NCBI GenBank assembly: GCA_018350325.1
Contig: JAEVLN010000010.1
Span: forward strand, 682,001 to 746,000
DNA length: 64,000 nt
DNA from: Globodera rostochiensis
Lineage: Eukaryota > Nematoda > Chromadorea > Rhabditida > Heteroderidae
Reading direction: 5' to 3'
Under the pieces are notes generated by a model. It was not told where the DNA came from, ran no database searches, and saw only the letters and a program-made list of their open reading frames with translations. A program made the position numbers and the translations under genes. Shown here piece after piece: positions 1-10,500 of the stretch; position 1 is the stretch's first letter; the number at the start of each line of letters is the position of its first letter.

Positions 1-11
1 GTTTCCGAGCC

Positions 12-561
12 TTGCACCTGCAAAATGTACGTCGCAAACAAATCGCGACGGATGAGGAAGCTCAGAAAAGCCGCCTTTTAGAACTGTTTGAGCGGACATC
101 TCCTCTGCCCTCTGACAACGAGATCCAGCTGCTGGGCCCAAACGTTCACAGACTCGTTCTCGTTGCCTTTGCGCCGGCCATGCGGTTGAAATTTCCGCCG
201 GTAGCCCAGAGGGACTACTATGCCTGTTCTCAAGAGGATTGGGCTGGTTACCTTCCGCCAGCAGGCCACAAAAGGCCCAACCACAAGTCCTACTCTCTTT
301 TTCCGCCGCTGTACCATTCAGATTTTAGTTTTTTTTCAATTCGCCCTTAATGCGGACCCATTCTCGACCTTGGGCAAAGCTGATTTGTGCATGGCGCATG
401 AAGCACTGCATTGTCTTTCAAGACAGGCTCTCGGCGACGACGAGAGTTATTGTGCTTCGATGAAAGGTGAAAGGAAGATGTCCGAGAGTTTTCGTACTCT
501 CCGTGAACAACTGCTGCTCACCTACCCTTTTATGTCCGATTTGCTTGATGTTTGTGAATGA
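12..561 (+). CDS. 3' end of an unrecognised protein-coding gene, with one frame break
   Basis: The window opens inside a gene. One frame is open from the left edge through residues such as LLGPNVHRLVLVAFAPAM and HKSYSLFPPLYHS, then stops at 348-350. A second frame continues with coding-like composition (AHEALHCLSRQALGDDE, LREQLLLTYPFMSDLL) to a TGA at 559-561. The two frames meet at a run of eight T at about 329-336; losing one T would give one continuous reading frame. The break may be a homopolymer sequencing error, a real mutation, or a missed short intron, although no good donor/acceptor pair is visible. No signal peptide or membrane segment is seen in this part. I do not recognise the family and assign no function. 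Coding status is fairly secure; the exact structure is not. Confidence 0.55.
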
Positions 562-1164
562 GAGATTTGGATGTTTTTATTAAGCTGACCAAGGAACAAG
601 GGGTTACGCGAGAATTGTTTTATTAACAACCAAAAACATGAAAAAATTTAACGAAATGCTAGAGAAAGAGTGGGCAGAGTAGGATTGGTTACGACTAATC
701 ATTTGAATTTTATTGCTGATTTTAGGGAAGCCTCAACTTGTTTACCTCATCATACAATATCCTTGCGCTCTTTCTGTAGATTTGTTGCCTTTCATTATTA
801 AATGATTATTCTGCTTTTGGTTCCTTGTTGAAGATTAGTAAACTCTGTTGAATTAATGGATTACTTTGATCTTCGAGTTTTTAAGTACCAATAGCCTAAT
901 TACATTGAGAGCCCATAGTATTGTTCAATGGATCTTAAAAAAATATTTGTGAAGTAATTTTGTGCAGAAAATTCTCCTCTTTCAAATGGTATATCATTTG
1001 TGCAAAACAGATCCAAATTCACAGACTAGATAGGTTTTGTAGACCTCTCGTCGGACCTTCGCTCGTTGGTTTGAGAGGAATCGATCACCTGGCCCTGTTC
1101 GCAATGGGTTGTGAACGGATATGACGCCACATCTTATTGATAGCTGGGTTTGTCTATCGTCTAC
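562..1164. other. Gene-free AT-rich stretch
   Basis: About 600 bases between the end of the first gene and the TCATA repeat. I see no long open frame, no RNA gene and no clear repeat. Around 1040-1130 the composition is more mixed (GGACCTTCGCTCGTTGG) but nothing identifiable is present. Confidence 0.5.
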
Positions 1165-1632
1165 TGTTTGGCATAATAGTCATACTTTGTAATACACTCA
1201 TCATACAATCGTCATAATTTGTTATATTAGGGATATTTTATCATGCCATAGGCATACCGGTGTCATAATTTGTCATCATTATCATCTTGTTTGTAATTAT
1301 AGTCATACTTTGTAATAATATGTCATACAATAGTCATATTTTCATCGTTGTTACACCTTTGTCATAACAGTCAACCATAGTCATACTTTCTCATACCCAC
1401 GTCATAATACTGTCATACTTTTTCATACAATAGGCATACCATAGTCACAAATGGTCATGCAATTTTAATACTGTTTATCATAATACTCATACTTTGTCAT
1501 ACTTTCTCATACCTGAGTCATACTTAGACATATTGCGGCATAATAGCCATAGTTTTCATACAATAGGCATAGTTTTTCATAATATGTCATGCCGTAGTCA
1601 TATAATTTGTCATAATTTTTAATAAATAATCC
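1165..1632. repeat. Degenerate GTCATACTTT / TCATAATA repeat tract
   Basis: About 465 bases dominated by irregular reiterations of GTCATAC, TCATACTTTG, CATAATA and ACAATAGTCATA. The units vary in spacing and sequence, so this is an old degenerate satellite-like tract. It abuts the 3' end of the integrase gene. Polinton/Maverick elements keep their integrase near one terminus and have repeat-rich ends, so this could be terminal sequence of the same element. No second inverted copy lies in the window, so that remains inference. Confidence 0.6.
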
Positions 1633-1634
1633 AC

Positions 1635-2718
1635 CTAATCCCTTTCAATATCCGTATCCTTTACCCATGCATTTGGTTTGTTTGTGTCTACAATCCATCG
1701 AACAAAATGTTCTTTGACCCCTTTACGAACTCGTGTTTTTAATATTTCAGCAAGTCTGGAGTCCTCTGCTACTTTAACAAGCTCCTGATTATAGAAAATA
1801 CCTTTAATGCTTTCACCGTTAAGATCTTCAATACGATAAGATTGGGGAAAAGTGTGCAGGACTTTAGCAATTTTAAATATTTCTTCTGTAAAATTTGGAT
1901 AATACCCTTTTGCAAATACGCCTTTTTCTTTGGTAATCCGAACGGTTTCCCCCATTTTAAATTTCGATTCGTTTTGTGGTTCTTCCTTATCGCCATATAC
2001 CTTTTCCCATAAAGCATTGGCATTCTTAAACGTTACGTCTGTTGGCTTCATTCCGATTGTCCTGTGTACACTATTATTAATATTTTTAATAATTTTATCA
2101 ATAACATCAATCAACCTATGGGTATTGCTTTGGGTAAAATATTTGTATAGTCGCTCCTTTATTGTTCGATTCGCCCTCTCCACAACTCCCGCATGGAGAT
2201 GGGGGCTATGCATTACATGTTTTATTATTGTTTTGTCCTCGAAATATCTTTTCATTTTATTTGCCTGAAATTCAAGCCCACTATCACTATATATTTTCAT
2301 AGGTAAAACATTGGCCTTTTTGAATACCCTTTCAAAAGCCACTATCATGTCTTCGCTTTTTTTCGACTTTACCGGAGCAACAAAAAGCATTCGACTCAAA
2401 ACATCGATGCAAACTAATAAATATTTATATCCGTTGTTATATTGTTTTAATTGGTCAAAAATACAAAGATCGCATTGCCAATCGGTATGAAACCCAGTAG
2501 GTCTTGTTTTTAGTTTTGGAAATCTTTTTTTAATAGGTTTATGGAGTGTGTATGTCCTTTGTTTTTCGAGAAACTTGGTAACATGCTCCATTTTAATTTT
2601 TGGATCTACCTTTCTCGCTTCCTCTAAAGTTTTATTTACCCCCCGCAAAACTTGACGGAGACTTGAGGTCGAAATAAATTTTTTTCAATATTTTATCTAC
2701 CTTGCTCATATTTACCAT
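1635..2718 (-). CDS. Polinton/Maverick-type DDE integrase, frame broken
   Basis: A 337-residue frame (1635-2648) reads as a retroviral-type integrase (rve core). The DDE residues lie in the contexts TDWQCDLCIFD, IYSDSGLEFQ and GVVERANRTIKERL. The C-terminus has a chromo-like segment, HFVRWIVDTNKPNAWVKD. The typical N-terminal stretch (KVDKILKKIYFDLKSPSSFAG) sits in another frame, from an ATG at 2716-2718. The frames meet at a run of six C on the plus strand (2639-2644), so a one-base change in that run separates them. The chromo-like tail and the N-terminus fit integrases of Polinton/Maverick self-synthesising DNA transposons, which insert element DNA into the host genome. No polymerase B, packaging ATPase, protease or capsid gene follows, so this is an orphan fragment. 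A retrotransposon integrase is the alternative, but no reverse transcriptase is present. Confidence 0.8.
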
Positions 2719-2879
2719 AATAATATTATAATTTTTATTTATGTGTTTATCTTTTATAAACTCAAAGCGCGTGCGCGTTGGTAGATGTGAATGGGGAGGG
2801 GGGGTTACTTTACGATTTACAATGTTTTTTATAACGCCTGACATACGTCTATTTTTGGTTTGGTGGTGCCGGTCGAGAT

Positions 2880-3262
2880 TTTTTTTGGGGGGGGGGGGGG
2901 GGTCCATACCTTTTCCTACCTTTAAAAAATCTGGCGCTCTGGCCTCAATACCAGGATGCCATTTTCTTCTGGCGCTCAGATGGCCTTCCCTGGAGGGAGG
3001 AACGGTGTGCGAGTGGGCAGGGGGGGGGGGGGGTTGACGGGCCGGGAGCGAGGGAAGGAGGAAGGGGGTGACGGGCCGAGAAATTTGGGGCGGGATTCGG
3101 AACCAGATTCTTACCGTTTTCCTACCTTTAAAAATCTGGCGCTCATTTGGCCTTCCCGGGAGGGAGGAAGGGTATTTGCGCTGGAAGGGGGAGGGCTCGA
3201 TAGGGAGGGAAGGGGAAAGGGGTTGACGGGCCTAGAAATTTGGGGCGGGATTCTGGGGCCAA
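2880..3262. repeat. Tandemly duplicated G-rich segment
   Basis: Two copies of a segment of about 170-200 bases (about 2917-3100 and 3117-3255). They share TTTCCTACCTTTAAAAA, CTGGCGCTC, TGGCCTTCCC, GGGAGGGAGGAA and GAAATTTGGGGCGGGATTC. Both are interrupted by long G runs (2884-2901, 3019-3033). Open frames here come from low-complexity G runs and are not genes. GGCGCTCAGATGG also occurs in the 6656-7082 element, so this is probably transposon-derived. Confidence 0.6.
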
Positions 3263-3548
3263 CACTGCTATCAACTCTTCCGTTTTAGCCATTTTTTAAA
3301 GATTTTATTAGGGAAATTGCACAAAAATGGATTTGGTCGAGTAGAATTATTTTTGCTCTGCAACTAAACTATTTTTATAGGTAAAGGTGGGAGGGGTCAT
3401 AAAATTTTTAAAATGTGTTTTTGTTAAGAGTTTGATTCTAAATTTGCCGAAAATCAAAAAATTTAAAAAAATTGCTTTGGAAAAAAGCATAAAATCCAAA
3501 AAAACTCACTTTAAATTGACTTTTTTTTTTGCTCCACCCTCCCCCCTC

Positions 3549-3735
3549 ACGCCAACCGTTGCTCAGCCCGTCTCTGAACTTTCAGACCAAATTCAAGAGA
3601 TTTGTGTCGATGATGGTGTTGAGACGGAGCAGCACCAACAGCAGACGATTTCGCCGACTCCAAGTGAAAGCGTTTTCAGTGTGGTTACTGAGCCGACCAC
3701 CAACGGTATACTGTTGACAAAGTCGCGTTCGTAAT
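3549..3735 (+). pseudogene. Exon-like segment, first of two tandem copies
   Basis: The frame reads TPTVAQPVSELSDQI, VETEQHQQQTISPTPSESV and FSVVTEPTTNG, then hits a stop after KSRS. A nearly identical copy lies at 4021-4208. The Gln/Thr/Ser/Pro-rich sequence has coding-like character and the few differences are mostly tolerated. No start codon or matching splice partner could be assigned. It could be a duplicated exon of the large downstream gene or a relic of another gene. Confidence 0.4.
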
Positions 3736-3740
3736 AAATG

Positions 3741-4019
3741 GGGGTCTCCCCCAACTCATCAACAATCAAGGTCGGGCACTAACTTGCTTCAACATTAACC
3801 GATTTAGAAATACTTATGCCAATCGAAAGATCTCAAAGAGTTGAAGCTAATATTATGTTAAAGCTTTGTGATTGGACAAGTTTCAAAAAAGTTATGGCTT
3901 TAACAGTTGAGAAAGTTTAAGAATTCCGATTTTGGGTGGTTTTCTGGCCATAAATTTTTTGAAACTTGTCCAATCTTGATTGGTGATGAGTTGGGTTGTT
4001 GATGAGATCGGGGAGACCC
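3741..4019. mobile_element. Fold-back (MITE-like) element between the exon copies
   Basis: The ends are inverted copies: GGGGTCTCCCCCAACTCATC at the left, and at the right the reverse complement of GGGTCTCCCCGATCTCATC. Inner stretches also pair (ATTGGACAAGTTTCAAAAAA near 3877 with TTTTTTGAAACTTGTCCAAT near 3955). There is no coding sequence. It separates the two exon-like copies. Confidence 0.6.
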
Positions 4020-4020
4020 A

Positions 4021-4208
4021 CGCCAACCGTTGCTCAGCCCGTCTCTGAACTTTCAGATCAAATTCATGAGATTTGTGTCGATGATGGTGTTGAGACGGAG
4101 CAGCACCAACAGCAGACGATTTCGCCGACTCCAAGTGAAAGCGTTTTCAGTGTGGTTACTGAGCCGACCACCAACGGTATACTGTTGACAAAGTCGCGTT
4201 GGTAATAA
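4021..4208 (+). pseudogene. Exon-like segment, second of two tandem copies
   Basis: The same frame as the copy at 3549-3735, with Q to H and S to W differences. It ends at KSRW followed by GGTAATAAAT, a possible splice donor (TTG|GTAATA). The donor phase does not match the first exon of the gene that starts at 4597, so no connection could be shown. Confidence 0.4.
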
Positions 4209-4596
4209 ATAGCCGAGTTAGATGTTCATATTTTTTGAAAAAATTTTGGTTTTAGTTAAGAAAGGATTTTTCTAAGGGGTTTTCAGGGGCGTAAAATCCG
4301 TATCTGACCTTTATTTCAACCAAGTTCGAAGCCCACACATTTGTTCTAAAATTTAAAATGTCTAACAATCAATTTTGGCCCCAAATGTTCAAGTTACAAC
4401 AAAAAGGAAATTTGTGATCGACGTGTGCTTGTTTAAACAATTTGGAGGCCAAAATTGATTTTTGGTGATTTAGAATTTTCGACCAAATGTTCGAATTTGG
4501 GTCCGGGGTTTGGAATTGGTTAAATTTAGGTCAGATTCGGCTTCTACGACCCCGAATTCCACTCAAACACTTTTGGATGGCATTTTTGGGACAATA
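4209..4596. other. Non-coding spacer with a dispersed motif
   Basis: AT-rich sequence with a degenerate motif related to GTAGAATCCGAATCTGACCT (near 4290). The motif recurs near 5430, 5565 and 44830. It probably includes the promoter and 5' untranslated region of the following gene; no core promoter element is convincing. Confidence 0.35.
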
Positions 4597-7500
4597 ATGC
4601 CAAAATTTCAATATTCAGGTGGCATTGGACCCGGAAATGATTCAGTTGCAGACTCTCTTCGCAATGTAAGGATTGCTCAAAATGAATTTGAGAGGAGTAA
4701 AAAGATGAGAATTTGGATCCAAATTATAATTGGAAATAAATTTAATTTGTTTTCAATTTTTAAAAAACAGCAGGACCAACTCAGTCAACAGCTTCAACCA
4801 ACAACAATTGCGCAACCAACGGTGAAGAAGAAATGTTTGGCCGTTGTTGAAGTCGAACAGAAGAACAAGCCGACCATTTGTCTGAAATACGCGTTCTTTG
4901 TGCCGGAAACCGAAACAGTTTCTGTTTCTGGTAATAAACACTGCAATCCGACGGTCGAGCACATGATGCGAACACTTCTGCCGAATCATTTGCGGCTGAG
5001 CATGGAACAACTGACGGAAAACTTTGATCTACAATTGCAACACCTGGACAACGAGTTCGAGCCGGCCAGGTTCATCGACATTGACCCGCGCGAATGGGGT
5101 GCTGAGTGGGTGAAGAATCGCGGCGAGTACAAAGTGGTACTTCACCGGAAATTGGACGACGACAACAACGCCGGCGGCATTTCAGGCGGTGGGAAGGTTG
5201 TGCCCGAAAAGGTTGGAGATGAACATCGTCGGGATGGTGAAGACGTGACGATAAGCGAGCCACAGAAAGCGAACACCAAACAAGAATCATTGTGAGTCAG
5301 TTTATGCAGGCATGTATCTAGCTAGAGAGCCGCGAAATTGCAAAAAAAAAAAAACGTTTTTTAAAGAATTTTCACCATTTTACAAAAAGCGGATGAATCG
5401 GACGGACTTTTGTGCAATCCTGCAGAATGCGTAGAATCCGAATCTGATCTCCATTTTGCCCGATTTTGAACCCCGGACCCTAATTCGAATTTTTCAAAAA
5501 ATCGATGTTCTAAATTTTACAGTAAATATTGAAAAAAGTCGTTTCCGGGGTTTTCTGATGCGTAGAATTCGAATCTGATATCTAAAAATCCAAATGCGTT
5601 TGGTTGTTGTTTTTGCAAAAGAATAGTTTTTTTTTGAAATGAAGGCTATTACCAAAGTCAAGTAATTTGATGAAAAATCTTAGACAAAATCAAAGGTTTG
5701 ACAAAATCTAAGGTCAGATTCGTGATCAGCACCCCCGAATATAAATTTTTAGCTCAAATAACAAAGTATGAAGTAGGGACAACCCATTCTGCAGGATTGC
5801 CGACTTTTGAGTTACTAATGTATGTATTTTTAATTTTTGAGATTTTGTTACAAAATTTTCCTCAAATTTAGCGATCGTTTTCTGGTGTCCGGAAAGGCAA
5901 ACCTCGGCAACCTTTATAACGCATCAACGGACAACTTTGTCACTTCTGACGATATAAAATACATCCGCAAAATTTTCAACTTGCGCAACTACACAAAACA
6001 GAGCGGTGGTGGAACAACAATTGGAAAACAAATTGTTGAAATAGACGACTTGAACAGTTCGGAGGAACGGACCAAAATGTTGGGGCCGGAGCAGAAGGTC
6101 CCCGCAGTGGTTGAGAGAGAGCACATTGAGGTGCCGGTTCCAAAACCGGCGGGACCGTAGGGAAAGTCTCGGGAACGCGAGACCCTCATGCTTAAGAAAA
6201 ATGCAATAAAAACGGAATAATGCACCCTTAAGAATCGACTTCCCCCCCCCCCCCCCCGAAAAAATTTTCTGGGTACGGTCCTGATTGCATTTATGGCTTG
6301 GAACACATTAAAACCAAAAATTTTTTTTGCTCTTTGACAAGAAGTCGTTGTTATTGTGATGCAAGAGGTAATCAATCATCCATCAATCCCTGACAAATGA
6401 GTAACTTTGTTGATCGATCATTCATTTTGATTGATTGGTTTTCTGTTTTTTTAGCTGAGTGTAATCAGCCGATTGGCGCTTCTTGACGGCGTTAGCCCTC
6501 TTGGACAATTTCTGTCAGCAGCCGCAAAACAAAAGGAATTGAGCACCACCAATTCATTTGGCATCATTCAAATGTCGTTGAAAATGGTAAAATTTGCGGC
6601 ACTCTTCATTAGTTTACGGGGGCGCTACCAATATGAGATACTTGTGCGTTATGAGCAGGGACGTAGCTAGAAAAAATTTCGGAGAGGGGAATTGGTCCGT
6701 CTGAGCGCGGCGCTCAGATGGCATTTTCCCCTTTGAGCGGCCCGCGGTGCCGATAGGCGCCGCTGGGAAAATTTTTTGTTCTGGTATGGGTACACTAAGA
6801 CAAGGACGTAGCCAGGGGGGGGTGGGGAATTCCCCCCCCCCCCCCCCCAAATGAAATTTGAGAAAAAAAAACAAGAGGGGGGACCCTTTTGTTTTGCACT
6901 TTTACAATTTTTCGACCAATTTTTTAACAAATTGCCATCAAAAATCAAAAAAAGCCTTTTTTAAACTTTCTGGAAATTCCTTAAAATAAAATACCTTGGC
7001 GCTCAAATGGGAAAGCCATTTGAGCGCCGCTCTCAGATGGTTTAAATTCCCCCTGGCAAAATTTTTTCGGGCTACGGCCCTGGTTCGGTGTCGGGTACTC
7101 GTAGAATTTCAAGGAACCGACAACCCCTAATCAGTAGTAATGTTTAGATAAGTTCGTTGAATTTGGACGATTCGAAGGTGAGGAAGTCCGTGTTGAAACA
7201 GAAGGATCGGGACGATGAAGCCACACATTTTGTTGGGTCGGCATGTTTTGGAACACTCGTTGCAGCAATTCTGACTTTTGATGAACAGACTTCATTGGAG
7301 GAAGCGAAAAAGGTGTGTCCATTAGCGGCGATGGTCGTACAATTAATTCTAATGATTCAAAGCTTGCGCTGTTGCATATCCGTGGGAACGCAATGTCCAC
7401 CTCGGAAAGTGACGCTCTCAAATCGCTGAACAAATCCGTCCGGATCAGCGTTTTTGTGGACCCAACCATTGGCGCCGGCGGCACTGATTTGGTGAGTGCT

Positions 7501-10500
7501 TTTTTGGGCATTTTATTTGTGCCCATTAAAAACAATTAATCTTTCAGGACTTTGCGTGTGGCCTCAACCTTTTTGTGGACTCATTCAAAAAGAGTTCTAA
7601 CATCAACAACGGATTTGGGCATCCGATCACTTTTTCGCTGATCCCACTTTCTGCCATTGCCGACAAAAAATCCAAACACACATTCCGGCCTGTCCCCATG
7701 ATCGAAGGTGTTTTGTGCCAACATTTTGGCTCAATATTTTGTTCAATTATTTTTCAGCCAATAATATTTATGTGCAAATCCAATCGTGCGTGCAAAGTGT
7801 GGAAGAATTTGAGTTGCTGTTGAAAGCGGCCGGCCAATCTCAGAACGAATATGCATACACTTTGACGTCCGAATTATTTAATCAAATATATTTAATTAAT
7901 TTTGAAAAACTCTATTTAAATCATTATTTTGATTCAGCAAGGATCAGCTGAACAATGCGATACAAATGTTCGGGGATTTGGAGACGAAGAAAGTGGCCAT
8001 CGACGCTTTAATAAAAAAGTGCGTCATTCGTTTGAGGCGGCACCCGGGCACTTCGTTTGACGCCACGGGCACAGAAGAAGCTGAACAATTGTCGATTGAG
8101 ACGCTTGAGGACGCGGTCCGCCAATATAAGACGGACGCTGGCTATATGTTGGAGCTTTGTGACCAGAAGTTGCTACCAAAAATTGAGCTGACCGAGCGAT
8201 TGAAGTCGAAAGGCACTGCACACACACACAAATTTAGGGGTGTGGAAATTTTTAATTTTTACACATAAAGGTGTCAACTACATCGGCGGACGTGGCACTC
8301 GACGGCTGGCGGATGTGTTTAAGGGCAACGATGAAAGCGACCTCGCTTCCGCTCTGCATTTTGTTCTTCTGTACAACCAGTTGGAAACAACTCCACCCGT
8401 TGTTGGCGAATCGTCGATTCAGAATGACCCGGAAAGATTGCATAATCAATGTTTGGGCCAACTTTTTGAAAAGGCCGGACGTGGCACGAGTTGCACGTAC
8501 GTTGACTGGGATGTGCTGCGGAGTTACGACGATTTCACCTCGATAAAAAAAGAATTGCCGGATGACATTCGCGCATTGGACGGATTTCCCAACAACATTG
8601 GAATTCGGCTGGTCAAAATGCGCGGACACAAATTGCTGACTGCCGATTGCGTGACGGAGGAATGCGATAAATTTCGAACCTACATTGCTTGGGTCAGTTA
8701 CAAAAGCGAAATGTTTTTTGATCGAACCCAAACCGTTAATGGTTACGATCTTGGAGCAATGCCGAATTTGAACATTTAATCAAAATTTGTTTTGTAATAT
8801 AGTAATAATTGTTTTGCATAAAGGCACATCTAATGCTTACAACTTAGAGGATTGTTCAGATCGAGAATTCTGAAAGGATCGAAGTTGGAGCAGTACCGCC
8901 AGCTGATCAGACGACAGAAGCGTGCAGTTTGCCATGCCCCCGCTCCGAATGCTATGGCGGCAAGTGTCAGAACAACGACTTCCACTGGGGATGCGATGCC
9001 TGTGGCCAAACATTGACTTTCGTAAAACAGGACAATGTGAGTCAATTATGGCATATTTTGCAATTCGAATCTTTCCCCAAAGGTGCCAGTTACTCATTTC
9101 TATTGCGCCTGCGGTGCCACACCGGTGGAGGAGTTCTCTTTCCGCTGTTTGGATGTGAAAACTCATGGAAACGAATTTGAGCATTTTGCACCAAATGCAT
9201 TGGCCGTCGAATTGAAGAGAATGAATGATAAAGGCATTTTGAACATTTTGCTCTTGGGAGAAACTGGCGTGGGCAAATCAACGCTGATCAATGCGGTCGT
9301 CAATTATCTGAAGCATGCGTCTTTCAAAGAAGCAATTCAGGTGGGCGTAAAAGAAGGCATCTGATCTGTTGATTATGTTGACTGACCCCGGATGTTCCGG
9401 TCCGACAGACTTGAATGACACCATTCTTAAATCAGATTATTTTTAAAAAATTAAACAATCTGTCAACAAATTATTTGGAACAGGCTGACAAAATTGAGTG
9501 GGTGATACCGACAAAATTCTCCATTGTGGAATACGCTGACCACGAGTTTTCGGTCAAAAGGGATGTGCAATTGGGAGAGGAAAGCGCGGAAGAGCAACTT
9601 AAAACCGGGAAATCGCGGACAAAATGGCCAAAGGCGTACATAATCACTTGGAAAGGTGGTCGGAGAAGACAAGAAATGATAAATAATATGCTAATGACAA
9701 GCCTATTTTTGATTATTTTCTCGCTTTTTATTGATTAGCAAAGCCTGGTTTTTTAAGTAGCCTGTTATAGAACGGGAGTTTAAAAATAAATTAGGTTGCA
9801 ACCTTGGGAAGGAGGCATATGTAACTAGAGCCCGGAACGAGACGAGATCTCGAAAAATCTCGACGAGATTCTTGAGAAATCTCGACCTCGAGATCTCGCT
9901 CGACTAAAGCTTCGCGAGATTTTTCGAGACCGAGATTTTTCGAGAATCTCGACTCGAGATCTCGCTCGAAGCTCAACTCCGGGTTCTATATGTACAGAGG
10001 GGCGAGTTTGGCATAGGATAGGATTAAGAGGATGGCTTGGCATTGAACAGGCATGTTTATGGGGGATGGTTTTGAATCAGAGGCAATAATATGGGGCACT
10101 TTACAATGTAGCAAATACGCAAATTGTGGATTCAGCAAGTTTAGCACATAGAAGTTTTTAGAATTTTTGATGTGTTTTAGGAGTACCTAAACAAAGATTG
10201 TCACCTAAAAGCACGAAAACAACAAATTTCAGGGTACAAAACTCGGTTGATCGATTCGGGGGGCATTCTCGACACGGGCGGAATCAAAGAGGACGACAAA
10301 AACTTTCACAAGACGATCAACTACAGCAGCACATTTCCTGAGCTGCACGCAATTTGTTTTGTTTTGCGGTCCGACTGCACGATCGCCGGGACAGCATTCA
10401 AATATTGCATCAATGAACTTCTCAAGTACTTGCACAAAAATGCCGCTAAGGTAGGGAGGGCAAAGGATGGAATGAAGAAAATTGAGTAACATTTTATTGT

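Noticed and set aside
1930..2268. Plus-strand frame opposite the integrase
   Set aside because: Antisense shadow of a well-conserved coding region.
1635..2718. Retroviral or LTR-retrotransposon origin of the integrase
   Set aside because: No reverse transcriptase, protease or LTR is present, and the N-terminus and chromo-like tail fit Polinton integrases better.
2741..3288. Glycine-rich frames
   Set aside because: Produced by poly-G and GGGAGG repeats; no coding signature.
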